Shown here one piece after another: positions 1 to 9,263 of a stretch of 39,925 bases of DNA. The notes below the pieces were generated by a model. That model worked only from the letters and a program-made list of their open reading frames with translations, was not told where the DNA came from and did no database searches. The stretch is from an uncultured Bacteroidota bacterium. GTDB taxonomy: Bacteria; Bacteroidota; Bacteroidia; Chitinophagales; Chitinophagaceae. Each line of letters begins with the position of its first letter. The first letter of the stretch is position 1. The DNA lies in the NCBI GenBank assembly GCA_903839875.1, contig CAIMDZ010000085.1, forward strand, positions 1-39,925, read 5' to 3'. A program made the position numbers and the translations under genes.

Positions 1-3000
1 GGGGTTTCCGCTGGAACGACAACTATAGCTTATACACTAAGTACTGGCTGTTTAATTACAGCTATCGTAACAGTTAATCCGTTACCAGCAACGATTACAG
101 GAACGTTAACTGTATGTGTTGGTTCAACAACTACTCTATCAGATGCAACAGGCGGCGGAACCTGGACAAGTGGCTCTACCGGTGTAGCGACCGTAGGCTC
201 AAGTACGGGAGTTGTTACGGGTATATCAGCAGGTACAGCAACTATCACCTATATGTTAAGTACAGGTTGCTACACCTCTATTGTTGTAACCGTTAACCCA
301 TTACCATTAGCAATTACCGGAACATTCACACTCTGTAGCGGTTCTACAACTACTTTAGCGGATGCCACTGGAGGCGGAACATGGAGCAGTAGCACTACAG
401 GCGTCGCTACTATTGGTTCGAGTACAGGAATCGTTACCGGTGTTTCGGCGGGAACATCAATAATTACTTATGCGCTTAGTACCGGATGTTATGTTACTGC
501 AACAGTAACTGTGGTATTAACTCCTGCTACTATAACAGGTACTCTTGAGGTTTGCGTAGGCTCAACTACTACGCTAAGTGATGCAACCCCTGGTGGTACC
601 TGGATTAGCGGCACTACAGGAGTTGCCACAGTAGGTTCCAGTACGGGAATCGTTACAGGAGTTTCCGCAGGAACTTCAATTATAACTTACACGCTTGGCA
701 CAAGTTGTATAGCAACTGCCACAGTTACTGTAGATCCGGTACCAACACCTATTACCGGAACTTTTACAGTTTGCATGGGTGCAACAACTACGCTAAGTTC
801 TACGCCAGCCGGAGGCGTTTGGTCTAGTAGTAATCCCGCAGCCGCAACTGTCGGGTCAAGTTCTGGTATTGTAACTGGAGTTCTAAGCGGATGGACGACT
901 ATTACTTATACCTTAGCCACAGGTTGTTATACTACTGCCACAGTTATTGTTCCCGGACCTGGTGATATTCTTGGAGCCAATCACGTTTGTGTTGGGGCAA
1001 CAACAACATTAAACTGTACTCCGGCAGGAGGAACCTGGAGCAGCAGTGATCCTACTATTGCTACTATTGGCTCATTAACTGGAATTGTTACAGGGATTTC
1101 GGGAGGTGTCGTCACTATAACATATACTGCAACTGTTAGTGGTTGCGTTGGCGTGTCCTTATTTAGTTTAACAGTTAATCCTTTGCCAATCATTCATCCA
1201 AATCCCGCAGCAGTATTATGCGATCCTGTGATTTTAACCGCAGGAGGAGGAGGACCCGTCGGCTGGACATATACATGGGCTACCGGAACAGGGCTATCTG
1301 CTACCACAGGGGTTTCGGTTATTTGTACTGGACCATTGCCATCACCTTTCACAGTATATACAATTACGGTTACTGATTTGAATGGTTGTGTAAACACAGC
1401 ATTGGATACGGTTATGGAAGTTTGTGACCAAGTGTGCCACATGCTGCTATGTACTCCTACGACAGTTATCAGGCCACTTGGTGGAAATATCGGTACTACA
1501 GGGGCAACTACTGTCATACCAACGGGCAGTTATTATGCTTATACCGACATACATTTCTTTGGTACGGTAATATTTAACAATGCGGTAGTTGCAATAGCTC
1601 CTGCTCTAACAATGTTTGTTGATGACCATTCAGACTTGGAGGTAATTCATAGCCACCTGTTTTGTTGCAGTAAAAACCAGATGTGGCAAGGAATTGTATT
1701 GCAATCTAACAATATAGACCATTCTGCAAATTGCCATATGCTGAGACAGTCTTTAGTTGAAGACGCCCTAATTGCAGTGAATATTACAAAAGGAATAATT
1801 CCTACAGGCCCATGCATATCTTGTTTGTGCGCAACTTGTCCTGAAATGGTATTTTCTTCTGATGGTGTTACATTTAATAGAGACAGCATTGGCGTATACG
1901 TTAACGAATTTCCATCTGCTACTATGACCGCCTCATTGACCCCTACTCCACCTTCCACATATCCGTTTATGTACCGGAATACGGTATTTACAAGCCGGGA
2001 TTTGAGCGTATTCAGCGTTGGCGGATCCTATTACCCTTGTGTATGGCCTCCCACTGACGGGACACCGAAAAGCTTGAAAACCCGTAGTTATTGGGCTCCT
2101 TCAGACCCATTGCGGCCTCCTTATAATGTGGACAACCCTAATGCGGGCGGAGCAGGAATACCCTACCACGGCATCCTTACTAAGGATAATTTTCAACCTT
2201 TAACCGGGATATGGCTGATAAACGTAGGAGCTTATGTAGCGGCTTCGAACACAGGTCCAGCAGTATTTTCTGAAATGGTCGTGGGTGAAAATACTTCGGT
2301 AGCAGGCCGCACTAATATGAATTTGTTTGACACACTACGGAATGGGATACTTGGCCAATTTTCTAATTTAACTTGCTATAACAATGCATTTAGCCATATG
2401 TGGACGACAACACTGGCATCACCTTTTAGCGGGATATTTACATTTGCATTGCCGGTGCCGACCACACCAACTATTCCCAAATACAGGTTGCGCGTATTAG
2501 GGACACCTGGGCCAACGCCCAACGACCCGCCCGGCACTAATAATGTTTTTTACGATTGCAGGAATGGTGTGTTTAGCCGGGAGTATTACTATGTGATAGC
2601 GAAAGGATGTGAAATGTACAGCCACCAGGATCATACAACAACGCCACCTTCGTGCGGGTATCGTGGATTTGACCTATCCTCATCAAGGTATTATCAAGTA
2701 TCAGTCACCGAAAATACATTAAACAATATTTGGGATTGCGGGGTATTTATTACATCTTCTGTTTTAGGTGCCCTTTCAATAGCTGAATTGGCTGGTAGTA
2801 TTGAGGTAAGTGATAATGTAATAAACAGCAATTTATATGGGGCACTGCCACTTACTACTCAATATGTGAGAAATGGTGTTGTTTTATCAAACGTTAGCGG
2901 CTCAACTATACTCCTTCCCGGGTATTTTACAACCGCTGCACCAGTACACGTAAACAGGAATAATATTAATTATGTGCGTAATGGTATTTCTATTACAAAC

Positions 3001-4596
3001 TATAACTGGCAGGGAGTATATGCTGATTCTAATAACATTAAAATGGTACAGGATGTAACCTTGCCATCTGTTTCTGTAACGCCTACGCAACAGTATGGTA
3101 TTTTTAATGCCAATTGCACGAATAATACTGTGTATTACAATCTCATCATTGGCCCTAATTGGAATATACCGGCACTTACGCCATCTGCATATAATACAAG
3201 CCCGGTAATGGTGGGCATTCATACAACTGCCTCGCGTTTCTCCTCTGTAACCTGTAATACAATTGAGTACATAAACGCCGGATGCCAGTTTAATATGCAG
3301 GTGAACCCTACAACCTGGCGATACAATACTATGGTGCATAATTCCATAGGGTATGTGTTGAGAGGTAATGTAGGTCCACAAGGTACGTTAGCAGCGCCAT
3401 CTGATAATCTGTGGGTTGGTACGAATTGGTATTCGACTACTGGTGGCATTACATGGCCTTCTTTGCATTATAACTCAATGAAAAATGGTCTTCCAAACCC
3501 TGCCGGCCTTTCAGATCTTTATGTCCGAAATACAGGTTGGAGTACTATTGCTATGTACTATGATCCACCTCATAATTATGGTATTCCAATTATTGCTACA
3601 TACGGTACAATAGCGGGTGGAGCAGGTGGTCCAACTGGTCCGGGGTTATTTCCCGGAGCTTATACTGGCGTGTCAACACCAGCTTGTGAACATTTCTGGA
3701 GCCCTAATGATGCCATGATGCCTTTATTCCATGCTACGGCTCAGCTTACTCCTGATTACGGAATTCATATAAGCCGGAGCAACTGGATAGCCCAGAAAGC
3801 GCTCTGGGATGCGATAGCTTTTGATACGACCTTGCCGGACAGCTCTTCCATTCTTAATCAGTTCAGAATCATGAGCGCTGGCAGCCGCTTTGCATGGCTC
3901 AATAATATTGAACAGAGCATTGCCGATGATGATTATACGACTGCTGGCACCCTGTTGGGGTATGGCATAGATACTTTCTATACAACTGCTTTGGATACAG
4001 TTTACGGAGTGCATATGGCCGATGATACACTGGCAGACTCTGTGGTACAGAATTATATAGACTTTTACAAGTTATATATAAGGTATAAGAATGGCTCGAT
4101 GTCTACCGCCGATACCTGCAAACTGGTATTTATTGCCAACAAATGCCCTTATACTGACGGTGCAGTTGTATACCAGGCAAGAGGGCTGTATAGCTTGCTG
4201 TATGATGAGCCGGGCGTATTTATAGAAAATTGTGACGGGGCAGATAGCACTGGCGAAACAGATACCTGTTTGTGGTGTGGCAGGTTTGCCGCTCCTCCGC
4301 ATAATAATGGGCAGCAACCGGGAATACCTAAAGTGTTATCCGGGCAGCAATATAGATTATTCCCGAACCCGAATGATGGTAGCTTCGTATTGCAGCAGCA
4401 GATTGCGGATGCAGAACCTGTGGTAACCGAAATATGGGATGTAACAGGTAGGCTCATTTATAGGGAAACCCAAGTATTTACTGACCGGAGACTTCAATTG
4501 CAGCTCCAAGGCGTAAGCCCTGGGGTGTATATAATGCAGTTGACTGAAAGTGGCGGGAAACGCTATAACTTCAAATTTGTGGTGGCTAATAAGTAA
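1..4596 (+). CDS. Giant Ig-repeat / beta-helix-like T9SS-secreted protein, 5' end outside the window
   Basis: The frame is open from base 1, so the first in-frame ATG (253) is internal and 1531 residues are visible. From about residue 30 to 400 there are Ig-like (Big_2-type) repeats with motifs such as ITGT, GGGTWSS, GIVTGVSAGT and ITYTLSTGCY. One divergent Ig/PKD-like unit follows to about residue 475. The middle (about 480-1200) is rich in Asn, Gly and short hydrophobic strands and reads like a parallel beta-helix of the 'right-handed beta-helix' type. The last 80 residues (FPNPNDGSF, WDVTGRLIY, GVYIMQL, KFVVANK) form a type A T9SS sorting domain, so the protein is probably exported through the outer membrane and anchored or released at the surface. 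Function beyond adhesion-like or structural is not visible. The gene after it reuses the same sorting-domain DNA. Confidence 0.9.
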   Translation, partial: GVSAGTTTIAYTLSTGCLITAIVTVNPLPATITGTLTVCVGSTTTLSDATGGGTWTSGSTGVATVGSSTGVVTGISAGTATITYMLSTGCYTSIVVTVNPLPLAITGTFTLCSGSTTTLADATGGGTWSSSTTGVATIGSSTGIVTGVSAGTSIITYALSTGCYVTATVTVVLTPATITGTLEVCVGSTTTLSDATPGGTWISGTTGVATVGSSTGIVTGVSAGTSIITYTLGTSCIATATVTVDPVPTPITGTFTVCMGATTTLSSTPAGGVWSSSNPAAATVGSSSGIVTGVLSGWTTITYTLATGCYTTATVIVPGPGDILGANHVCVGATTTLNCTPAGGTWSSSDPTIATIGSLTGIVTGISGGVVTITYTATVSGCVGVSLFSLTVNPLPIIHPNPAAVLCDPVILTAGGGGPVGWTYTWATGTGLSATTGVSVICTGPLPSPFTVYTITVTDLNGCVNTALDTVMEVCDQVCHMLLCTPTTVIRPLGGNIGTTGATTVIPTGSYYAYTDIHFFGTVIFNNAVVAIAPALTMFVDDHSDLEVIHSHLFCCSKNQMWQGIVLQSNNIDHSANCHMLRQSLVEDALIAVNITKGIIPTGPCISCLCATCPEMVFSSDGVTFNRDSIGVYVNEFPSATMTASLTPTPPSTYPFMYRNTVFTSRDLSVFSVGGSYYPCVWPPTDGTPKSLKTRSYWAPSDPLRPPYNVDNPNAGGAGIPYHGILTKDNFQPLTGIWLINVGAYVAASNTGPAVFSEMVVGENTSVAGRTNMNLFDTLRNGILGQFSNLTCYNNAFSHMWTTTLASPFSGIFTFALPVPTTPTIPKYRLRVLGTPGPTPNDPPGTNNVFYDCRNGVFSREYYYVIAKGCEMYSHQDHTTTPPSCGYRGFDLSSSRYYQVSVTENTLNNIWDCGVFITSSVLGALSIAELAGSIEVSDNVINSNLYGALPLTTQYVRNGVVLSNVSGSTILLPGYFTTAAPVHVNRNNINYVRNGISITNYNWQGVYADSNNIKMVQDVTLPSVSVTPTQQYGIFNANCTNNTVYYNLIIGPNWNIPALTPSAYNTSPVMVGIHTTASRFSSVTCNTIEYINAGCQFNMQVNPTTWRYNTMVHNSIGYVLRGNVGPQGTLAAPSDNLWVGTNWYSTTGGITWPSLHYNSMKNGLPNPAGLSDLYVRNTGWSTIAMYYDPPHNYGIPIIATYGTIAGGAGGPTGPGLFPGAYTGVSTPACEHFWSPNDAMMPLFHATAQLTPDYGIHISRSNWIAQKALWDAIAFDTTLPDSSSILNQFRIMSAGSRFAWLNNIEQSIADDDYTTAGTLLGYGIDTFYTTALDTVYGVHMADDTLADSVVQNYIDFYKLYIRYKNGSMSTADTCKLVFIANKCPYTDGAVVYQARGLYSLLYDEPGVFIENCDGADSTGETDTCLWCGRFAAPPHNNGQQPGIPKVLSGQQYRLFPNPNDGSFVLQQQIADAEPVVTEIWDVTGRLIYRETQVFTDRRLQLQLQGVSPGVYIMQLTESGGKRYNFKFVVANK
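94..1185 (+). repeat. In-gene tandem repeat, 219-bp period
   Basis: Equivalent Ile codons opening each Ig-like unit lie at 94, 313, 532 and 751 (exactly 219 bp, 73 residues) and at 967 (216 bp). A partial copy precedes 94. The units are similar in DNA as well as protein, which suggests recent expansion by unequal recombination. The copy number upstream of the window is unknown. Confidence 0.9.
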
Positions 4597-4607
4597 ACGT
4601 AAATTTG
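4359..4607 (+). repeat. 249-bp sorting-domain/promoter module, copy 1
   Basis: This block starts at attcccgaa, encodes the T9SS sorting domain and stop of the first gene, and ends with the -7 promoter box of the next gene. It recurs at 5663-5911 and 6964-7212 with the same length and only scattered substitutions. Confidence 0.9.
4576..4607 (+). promoter_or_regulatory. Promoter for the 4620 gene, inside the sorting-domain module
   Basis: TTTG (4576-4579), a 20-nt spacer and TAAATTTG (4600-4607) match the Bacteroidota -33/-7 consensus exactly. The -33 box lies inside the coding end of the preceding gene and the -7 box just after its stop. The start codon is 13 nt after the -7 box, so the leader is only a few bases long. 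Confidence 0.7.
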
Positions 4608-4619
4608 CATGGAGCGGTC

Positions 4620-5900
4620 ATGAAATATATTATTCCAATATTACTTTTATTCACCTGTGCCTTAAGTAAGGCACAGGTGAATTTGGTTAAGAATCCAAGC
4701 TTAGAAGAATATTCTCCCTGTCCAAGTGGTCCAGATCAAATAAAATACGCAGTTGGTTGGATGAGCCTAGATTCAACATGGTCTTATGATTCCTTTTATA
4801 CAATTCCTGGGGTACCTGAGTACTGCAACATTTGCGCAGGCGCTAACGTGTATTCAGGTATTCCTATAAATGGTGTTTTTACCCAATATCCAAAAACTGG
4901 TAATGGGATGGCCCAAATACAAATGTTTTATGATGAAGCTTTTGGTGACTCTTTTAGGCGAGATTATCTTCAAGGGCATCTTTATGCGTCTCTGATTACT
5001 GGACAATCTTACTGTGTCACATTCTATATTGCCTCAGAGGAGGGATCGAGTTATTCTGTAAACCATATTGGTGCTTACCTTGATGACGGCACAATAGATA
5101 CCACCCATAATTATGGACTTCCGCAAAGTCAATATACACCCCAGGTACGGGAGAATAAAATTATTCATGATACCATCAACTGGATAAAAGTTCAGGGCAG
5201 TTTTATTTCCAATGGTACTGAAAGGCTTATTACCATTGGTAACTTCTCGGACAAATGGCATACCGCAGTTATGCTGAATGGAGATACAACTGTCATCTAT
5301 GGTGATACAACAGGTATACCTCTTGCAGGTCCGGGCGGATACTCATGGTACCTTGTAGATGACATAAGCGTGATAAAAAGTGATGCGGTAGCAAATGCTG
5401 GGCCTGATAAAGTGATTCCATTGCCAACAAGCGATAGTGTAGTTATAGGTGATACCGTAGGGAGTTACTTGCCTTGCTACTGGTATAAAAATGGCATTAT
5501 AATTGATAGCAACACCGCACACATAAAAGTGCATCCGGATACTACTACAAAATATGTAATGGTACTGGACGTTTGTGGACATTTAACTTACGATACGGTT
5601 ATTGTTTGGGTTGGAAAAGTAGGAGTTGAGAATATTCCCAAATCAATTGATAACATATACATATTCCCGAATCCGAATGATGGTGGCTTCGTATTGCAGC
5701 AGCAGATTGCCGATGCAGAACCTGTTGTAACCGAAATATGGGATATAACAGGTAGGCTCATTTATAGGGAAACCCAAGTATTTACTGACCGGAGACTTCA
5801 ATTGCAGCTCCAAGGTGTAAGCCCTGGGGTGTATATAATGCAGTTGACTGAAAGTGGCGGAAAACGATATAACTTCAAATTTGTGGTCGCTAATAAGTAA
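4620..5900 (+). CDS. T9SS-sorted secreted protein of unknown function, tandem paralogue 1
   Basis: I chose the ATG at 4620 because it gives a clean signal peptide (MKYIIPILLLFTCALSKAQ); an upstream TTG at 4605 lies in the promoter. The mature protein begins VNLVKNPSLEE, an opening common in Bacteroidota secreted proteins with a carbohydrate-binding-module-like N-terminal domain (about residues 20-245). A short Ig/PKD-like segment follows (about 250-335, with ANAGPDKVIPLP), then the sorting domain FPNPNDGGF to KFVVANK. I do not recognise a catalytic motif. The gene is a tandem duplicate of the next one: the segment from about residue 90 to the end is nearly identical, while residues 22-80 differ more, which may reflect diversifying selection or gene conversion. 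Surface exposure through the type IX system is the likely fate. Confidence 0.88.
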   Translation: MKYIIPILLLFTCALSKAQVNLVKNPSLEEYSPCPSGPDQIKYAVGWMSLDSTWSYDSFYTIPGVPEYCNICAGANVYSGIPINGVFTQYPKTGNGMAQIQMFYDEAFGDSFRRDYLQGHLYASLITGQSYCVTFYIASEEGSSYSVNHIGAYLDDGTIDTTHNYGLPQSQYTPQVRENKIIHDTINWIKVQGSFISNGTERLITIGNFSDKWHTAVMLNGDTTVIYGDTTGIPLAGPGGYSWYLVDDISVIKSDAVANAGPDKVIPLPTSDSVVIGDTVGSYLPCYWYKNGIIIDSNTAHIKVHPDTTTKYVMVLDVCGHLTYDTVIVWVGKVGVENIPKSIDNIYIFPNPNDGGFVLQQQIADAEPVVTEIWDITGRLIYRETQVFTDRRLQLQLQGVSPGVYIMQLTESGGKRYNFKFVVANK

Positions 5901-5911
5901 ACGTAAATTTG
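5663..5911 (+). repeat. 249-bp sorting-domain/promoter module, copy 2
   Basis: Second copy of the block described at 4359. It has the same length and the same end point at the -7 box, with a few substitutions. Confidence 0.9.
5880..5911 (+). promoter_or_regulatory. Promoter for the 5921 gene
   Basis: TTTG (5880-5883), 20 nt and TAAATTTG (5904-5911). The ATG follows 10 nt after the box, so the transcript would be nearly leaderless. Confidence 0.7.
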
Positions 5912-5920
5912 TAAGCGATT

Positions 5921-7201
5921 ATGAAATATGTTATATCAATATTATTTTTATTCACCTGTGCTGGTAGTATGGCACAGGTGAATTTAGTTAGAAACCCAAG
6001 TTTGGAAGAGAATACTGCTTGTCCCTTTGATGCAGATCAAATCAAATATGCTAAATTTTGGATGAGTCTGGATAGTACATGGACGTTTGACTCACTTTAT
6101 ACAATACCTGGGGTTCCAGAATATTGCCACGTCTGTGCTGATTGGGCTATTTATTGCGGCGCTCCACATAGCACATTTTTTTACCAATACCCGAGAACGG
6201 GAAATGGTATGGCACAGGTGCAAATGTTCTATGATGAAGCTTTTGGAGACTCTTTCAGGCGAGACTATATGCAAGGTCATCTTTACGAATCTTTAGTTTC
6301 GGGGCAATCATACTGCGTCACATTCTATATTGCCTCAGAGGAGGGCTCGAGTTATTCCGTTAATCATATTGGTGCTTACCTTGATGATGGCTCTATTGAT
6401 ACTACACATAACTATGGATTAGCGCAAAGCCAATATAATCCGCAGGTGCGGGAAAATAAAATTATTCACGACACAGTAAACTGGACTAAAGTTCAGGGCA
6501 GCTTTATTGCAAATGGCATGGAAAGATTGATTACAATAGGTAACTTTTCAGACAAATGGCATACGGCAGTTATGCTGAATGGAGATACAACTGTTATCTA
6601 TGGTGATACTACTGGTATACCTCTTGCAGGTCCGGGCGGATACTCATGGTACCTCGTAGATGATATAAGCGTGATAAAAAGCGATGCGATAGCCAATGCG
6701 GGGCCTGATAAAGTGATTCCATTGCCAACAAGCGATAGCGTAGTTATAGGTGATACCGTAGGGAGTTACCTGCCTTGCTACTGGTATAAAAATGGCATTA
6801 TAATCGATAGCAATACTGCACACATAAAAGTGCATCCTGACACTACAACGAGGTATGTAATGTCGCTTGATGTTTGTGGGAATATAACCTATGATACGGT
6901 GGTAGTATGGGTAGAAAAAGTAGGAGTTGGGAATATTCCCCAATCAATAGATAACGTACACATATTCCCGAACCCGAATGATGGTAGTTTCGTATTGCAG
7001 CAGCAGATTGCTGATGCAGAACCTGTGGTAACCGAAATATGGGATGTAACAGGTAGGCTCATTTATAGGGAAACCCAGGTATTTACTGACCGGAGACTCC
7101 AGTTGCAGCTCCAAGGCGTAGGTTCTGGCGTGTATATAATGCAGTTGACTGAAAGTGGCGGAAAACGCTATAACTTCAAATTTGTGGTCGCTAATAAGTA
7201 A
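5921..7201 (+). CDS. T9SS-sorted secreted protein of unknown function, tandem paralogue 2
   Basis: The 426-residue product has a signal peptide (MKYVISILFLFTCAGSMAQ), then VNLVRNPSLEE and the same three-part layout as its upstream paralogue: N-terminal ligand-binding-like domain, Ig/PKD-like segment, sorting domain from FPNPNDGSF. The two proteins share long identical stretches around DEAFGDSFRRDY and YCVTFYIASEEGSSYS, and differ chiefly at residues 30-75, where a Cys-containing loop (EYCHVCADW against EYCNICAGA) varies. The start is fixed by a promoter box 10 nt upstream. No enzyme signature is seen. A role in adhesion or in binding a substrate at the cell surface is an inference from the architecture only. 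Confidence 0.88.
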   Translation: MKYVISILFLFTCAGSMAQVNLVRNPSLEENTACPFDADQIKYAKFWMSLDSTWTFDSLYTIPGVPEYCHVCADWAIYCGAPHSTFFYQYPRTGNGMAQVQMFYDEAFGDSFRRDYMQGHLYESLVSGQSYCVTFYIASEEGSSYSVNHIGAYLDDGSIDTTHNYGLAQSQYNPQVRENKIIHDTVNWTKVQGSFIANGMERLITIGNFSDKWHTAVMLNGDTTVIYGDTTGIPLAGPGGYSWYLVDDISVIKSDAIANAGPDKVIPLPTSDSVVIGDTVGSYLPCYWYKNGIIIDSNTAHIKVHPDTTTRYVMSLDVCGNITYDTVVVWVEKVGVGNIPQSIDNVHIFPNPNDGSFVLQQQIADAEPVVTEIWDVTGRLIYRETQVFTDRRLQLQLQGVGSGVYIMQLTESGGKRYNFKFVVANK

Positions 7202-7212
7202 ACGTAAATTTG
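6964..7212 (+). repeat. 249-bp sorting-domain/promoter module, copy 3
   Basis: Third copy of the module. The sequence downstream of its end is unrelated to that after copies 1 and 2 and leads straight into a gene without a proper start. Confidence 0.9.
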
Positions 7213-9257
7213 TACCTTTATGTCTAGCCATAGGGCAGATATACGGGATACATATATACGGGAACAATGATCTATATTGCAATGATGGTAGTTGTTCAAA
7301 TGTGCGTATTGATTTTATTTCAGGGAACATCTACATGGAATCTGGCTCGCATAGCGTAGATGGATATACCGGCAATGGCCTTGATGCACTTACGCTATTG
7401 TTAAATGTACCATGCGGATTGTGGGTTGATGGACAGGAGAATATTATTATAGCGGATAGCTACAATAACCGTATCCGGAAATCTATCAAAGTCACAAACA
7501 AACCTAAATTTATTTATGGGAAAGCCCAGTCTGTTAATGTATGCCATTTAGTTACGCTCCAGGTCGATTCGCTCTTGTCTATTACTGACATTGATTCACC
7601 GCAAACGCAAACTTGGACTGTACTGACTCCTCCGGTGCATGGGACGCTTTTCGGATTTCCTGCAACTGCGACCAGTATCGGCATGCACAGTGTAGCAATG
7701 CCAACCACCACATCTTATATTCCAGCCACATCTTATACCGGTCAGGATTCTTTCCGTATACGCGTAACCGATGGTGTATTCTCCGACACAACAACAGTGT
7801 ATGTTTATTTGCAATCAGCATTCACCGGGGGCATAGGTGGTGCTGACAATATTTGTTCCGGTCATTCTACGACCTTAACAGGTTGTGCCCCAACTGGTCT
7901 ATGGAGTGTGTCTAATACGCATGCATCAATTGGTGCAACATCAGGAATAATATCAGGGGTTACATCGGGAGTTGATACAATCACGTTTTACGTAGGCGGT
8001 TCCTGCCCTACCACGGCAACTAAAGTATTCACCGTTAATGCTATTCCTTCAGCAGGAATAATTATAGCTCCTGACAGCATATGCCCAGGCGCAACAGCTA
8101 TTCTAACTGAAACAGTTCCCGGCGGACGGTGGTCAGTGGGTAGTTCATATGCTATGATCGATTCTATAACAGGATCAATGACCGCTTTTATATCAGGCAG
8201 TGAGCTCGTAAATTATACAGTTAGTATAGCAGGGTGCTCCGCATCAGCATTTTCAATGGTCAGTATTCGTGGTCCTTCACCATTGCTTGCAGGCGTGATC
8301 TCTGGACCTGATTCTGTTTGTCTGTGGTCCTCAATAACACTTACCAATACAGCAGGGGGAGGCGTTTGGGCGACACGTAATTATAATACTGCGATAGGTT
8401 CTGTTTCAGGAGTTGCAACAGGTGTGAACGTTGGCACCGATACTGTAGAGTATGTAGTTACTCCAAGCCCTGGTTGCCATACATCTTCTTGGTTTGTAGT
8501 TTCTATCTTGATGCTCCCCGATCCAGGAACAATTACTGGGCCTGATGTTGTATGTACTGGGGCAATCATCACTTTAGTAGATGCCATAACAGGCGGGGCA
8601 TGGAGTACGAATAATACAGATGCTGCTATTTCTTCATCAGGAAATGTAACCGGTATGATCGCAGGAATTGATACAATAGTGTATACTGTTAACAATGGGT
8701 ATTGTACTGCATACACACAAAAAGTTGTGACCGTCAATCCATTACCTTTTGCCGGCACTATTACGGGAGCTGACAGTGTGTGTAAAGGCTCATCTATTGC
8801 GCTTGTCAACATGGCTCCAGGTGGTGTATGGAGTGCAGGAAATAGCAATGCTACCGTCTCATCTTCCGGTGTAGTGACAGGTACCCTTTTCGGACCAGAT
8901 ACAATAAAATACGCTGTAATGAAAATGTGTGGAACTGCACAAACAAACCATAATGTCGTGGTCTATAATTGCGATAATACCAATATAACATTACTGTCGT
9001 CTGTACAGGTGATCAAGGTGTTTCCAAACCCCACATCAGGTTTGCTATTCGCTGAATGGACGGGACTACCGCCGGAAAATGTTGATGTTACCTTGGCAGA
9101 TGTTACCGGGCGTATAATTGTGAAAAGTGAATTTGACGGAAGCAATAGAACCGATAAAGTACAGATAGACCTTTCCGGTATAAATGATGGAATATATTTT
9201 CTGTCCTTAACATCAGGTTCAACACATTTTATCAGCAAGGTCATTATTCAAAAATAA
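7155..9257 (+). CDS. NHL/Ig-repeat T9SS protein lacking its 5' end
   Basis: The longest frame starts at a GTG (7155) that lies inside the sorting-domain module of the previous gene in another frame, so that start is not credible; the next in-frame ATG is 7335. Homology begins mid-protein: residues encoded from about 7250 (NDLYCND, VRIDFISGN, GYTGNG, IIIADSYNNRIRK) align with one NHL repeat of the intact protein at 26600-28159. A cadherin-like/Ig segment (SYTGQDSFRIRVTDGVF) and about five Big_2-type repeats follow (for example GVWSAGNSNATVSSSGVVTG). The end is a type A sorting domain (VFPNPTSGLLF, DVTGRIIV, GIYFLSL). No signal peptide can be found. I infer a cargo gene whose signal peptide and first NHL repeats were lost at a breakpoint between 7212 and about 7245. 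It may be a pseudogene. Confidence 0.75.
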   Translation: MAENAITSNLWSLISKRKFVPLCLAIGQIYGIHIYGNNDLYCNDGSCSNVRIDFISGNIYMESGSHSVDGYTGNGLDALTLLLNVPCGLWVDGQENIIIADSYNNRIRKSIKVTNKPKFIYGKAQSVNVCHLVTLQVDSLLSITDIDSPQTQTWTVLTPPVHGTLFGFPATATSIGMHSVAMPTTTSYIPATSYTGQDSFRIRVTDGVFSDTTTVYVYLQSAFTGGIGGADNICSGHSTTLTGCAPTGLWSVSNTHASIGATSGIISGVTSGVDTITFYVGGSCPTTATKVFTVNAIPSAGIIIAPDSICPGATAILTETVPGGRWSVGSSYAMIDSITGSMTAFISGSELVNYTVSIAGCSASAFSMVSIRGPSPLLAGVISGPDSVCLWSSITLTNTAGGGVWATRNYNTAIGSVSGVATGVNVGTDTVEYVVTPSPGCHTSSWFVVSILMLPDPGTITGPDVVCTGAIITLVDAITGGAWSTNNTDAAISSSGNVTGMIAGIDTIVYTVNNGYCTAYTQKVVTVNPLPFAGTITGADSVCKGSSIALVNMAPGGVWSAGNSNATVSSSGVVTGTLFGPDTIKYAVMKMCGTAQTNHNVVVYNCDNTNITLLSSVQVIKVFPNPTSGLLFAEWTGLPPENVDVTLADVTGRIIVKSEFDGSNRTDKVQIDLSGINDGIYFLSLTSGSTHFISKVIIQK
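7181..7212 (+). promoter_or_regulatory. Third module promoter, now upstream of a truncated gene
   Basis: TTTG (7181-7184), 20 nt and TAAATTTG (7205-7212). The first downstream ATG (7220) opens only a 16-codon frame ending at a TGA, so the promoter seems to have been parted from its original gene. Confidence 0.6.
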
Positions 9258-9263
9258 TTGACG

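Noticed and set aside
2902-3449. Long minus-strand open frames inside the giant Ig/beta-helix gene
   Set aside because: They are antisense shadows of a clear coding frame, with odd composition (clusters of Ile, Tyr, His and Cys) and no promoter or homology pattern.
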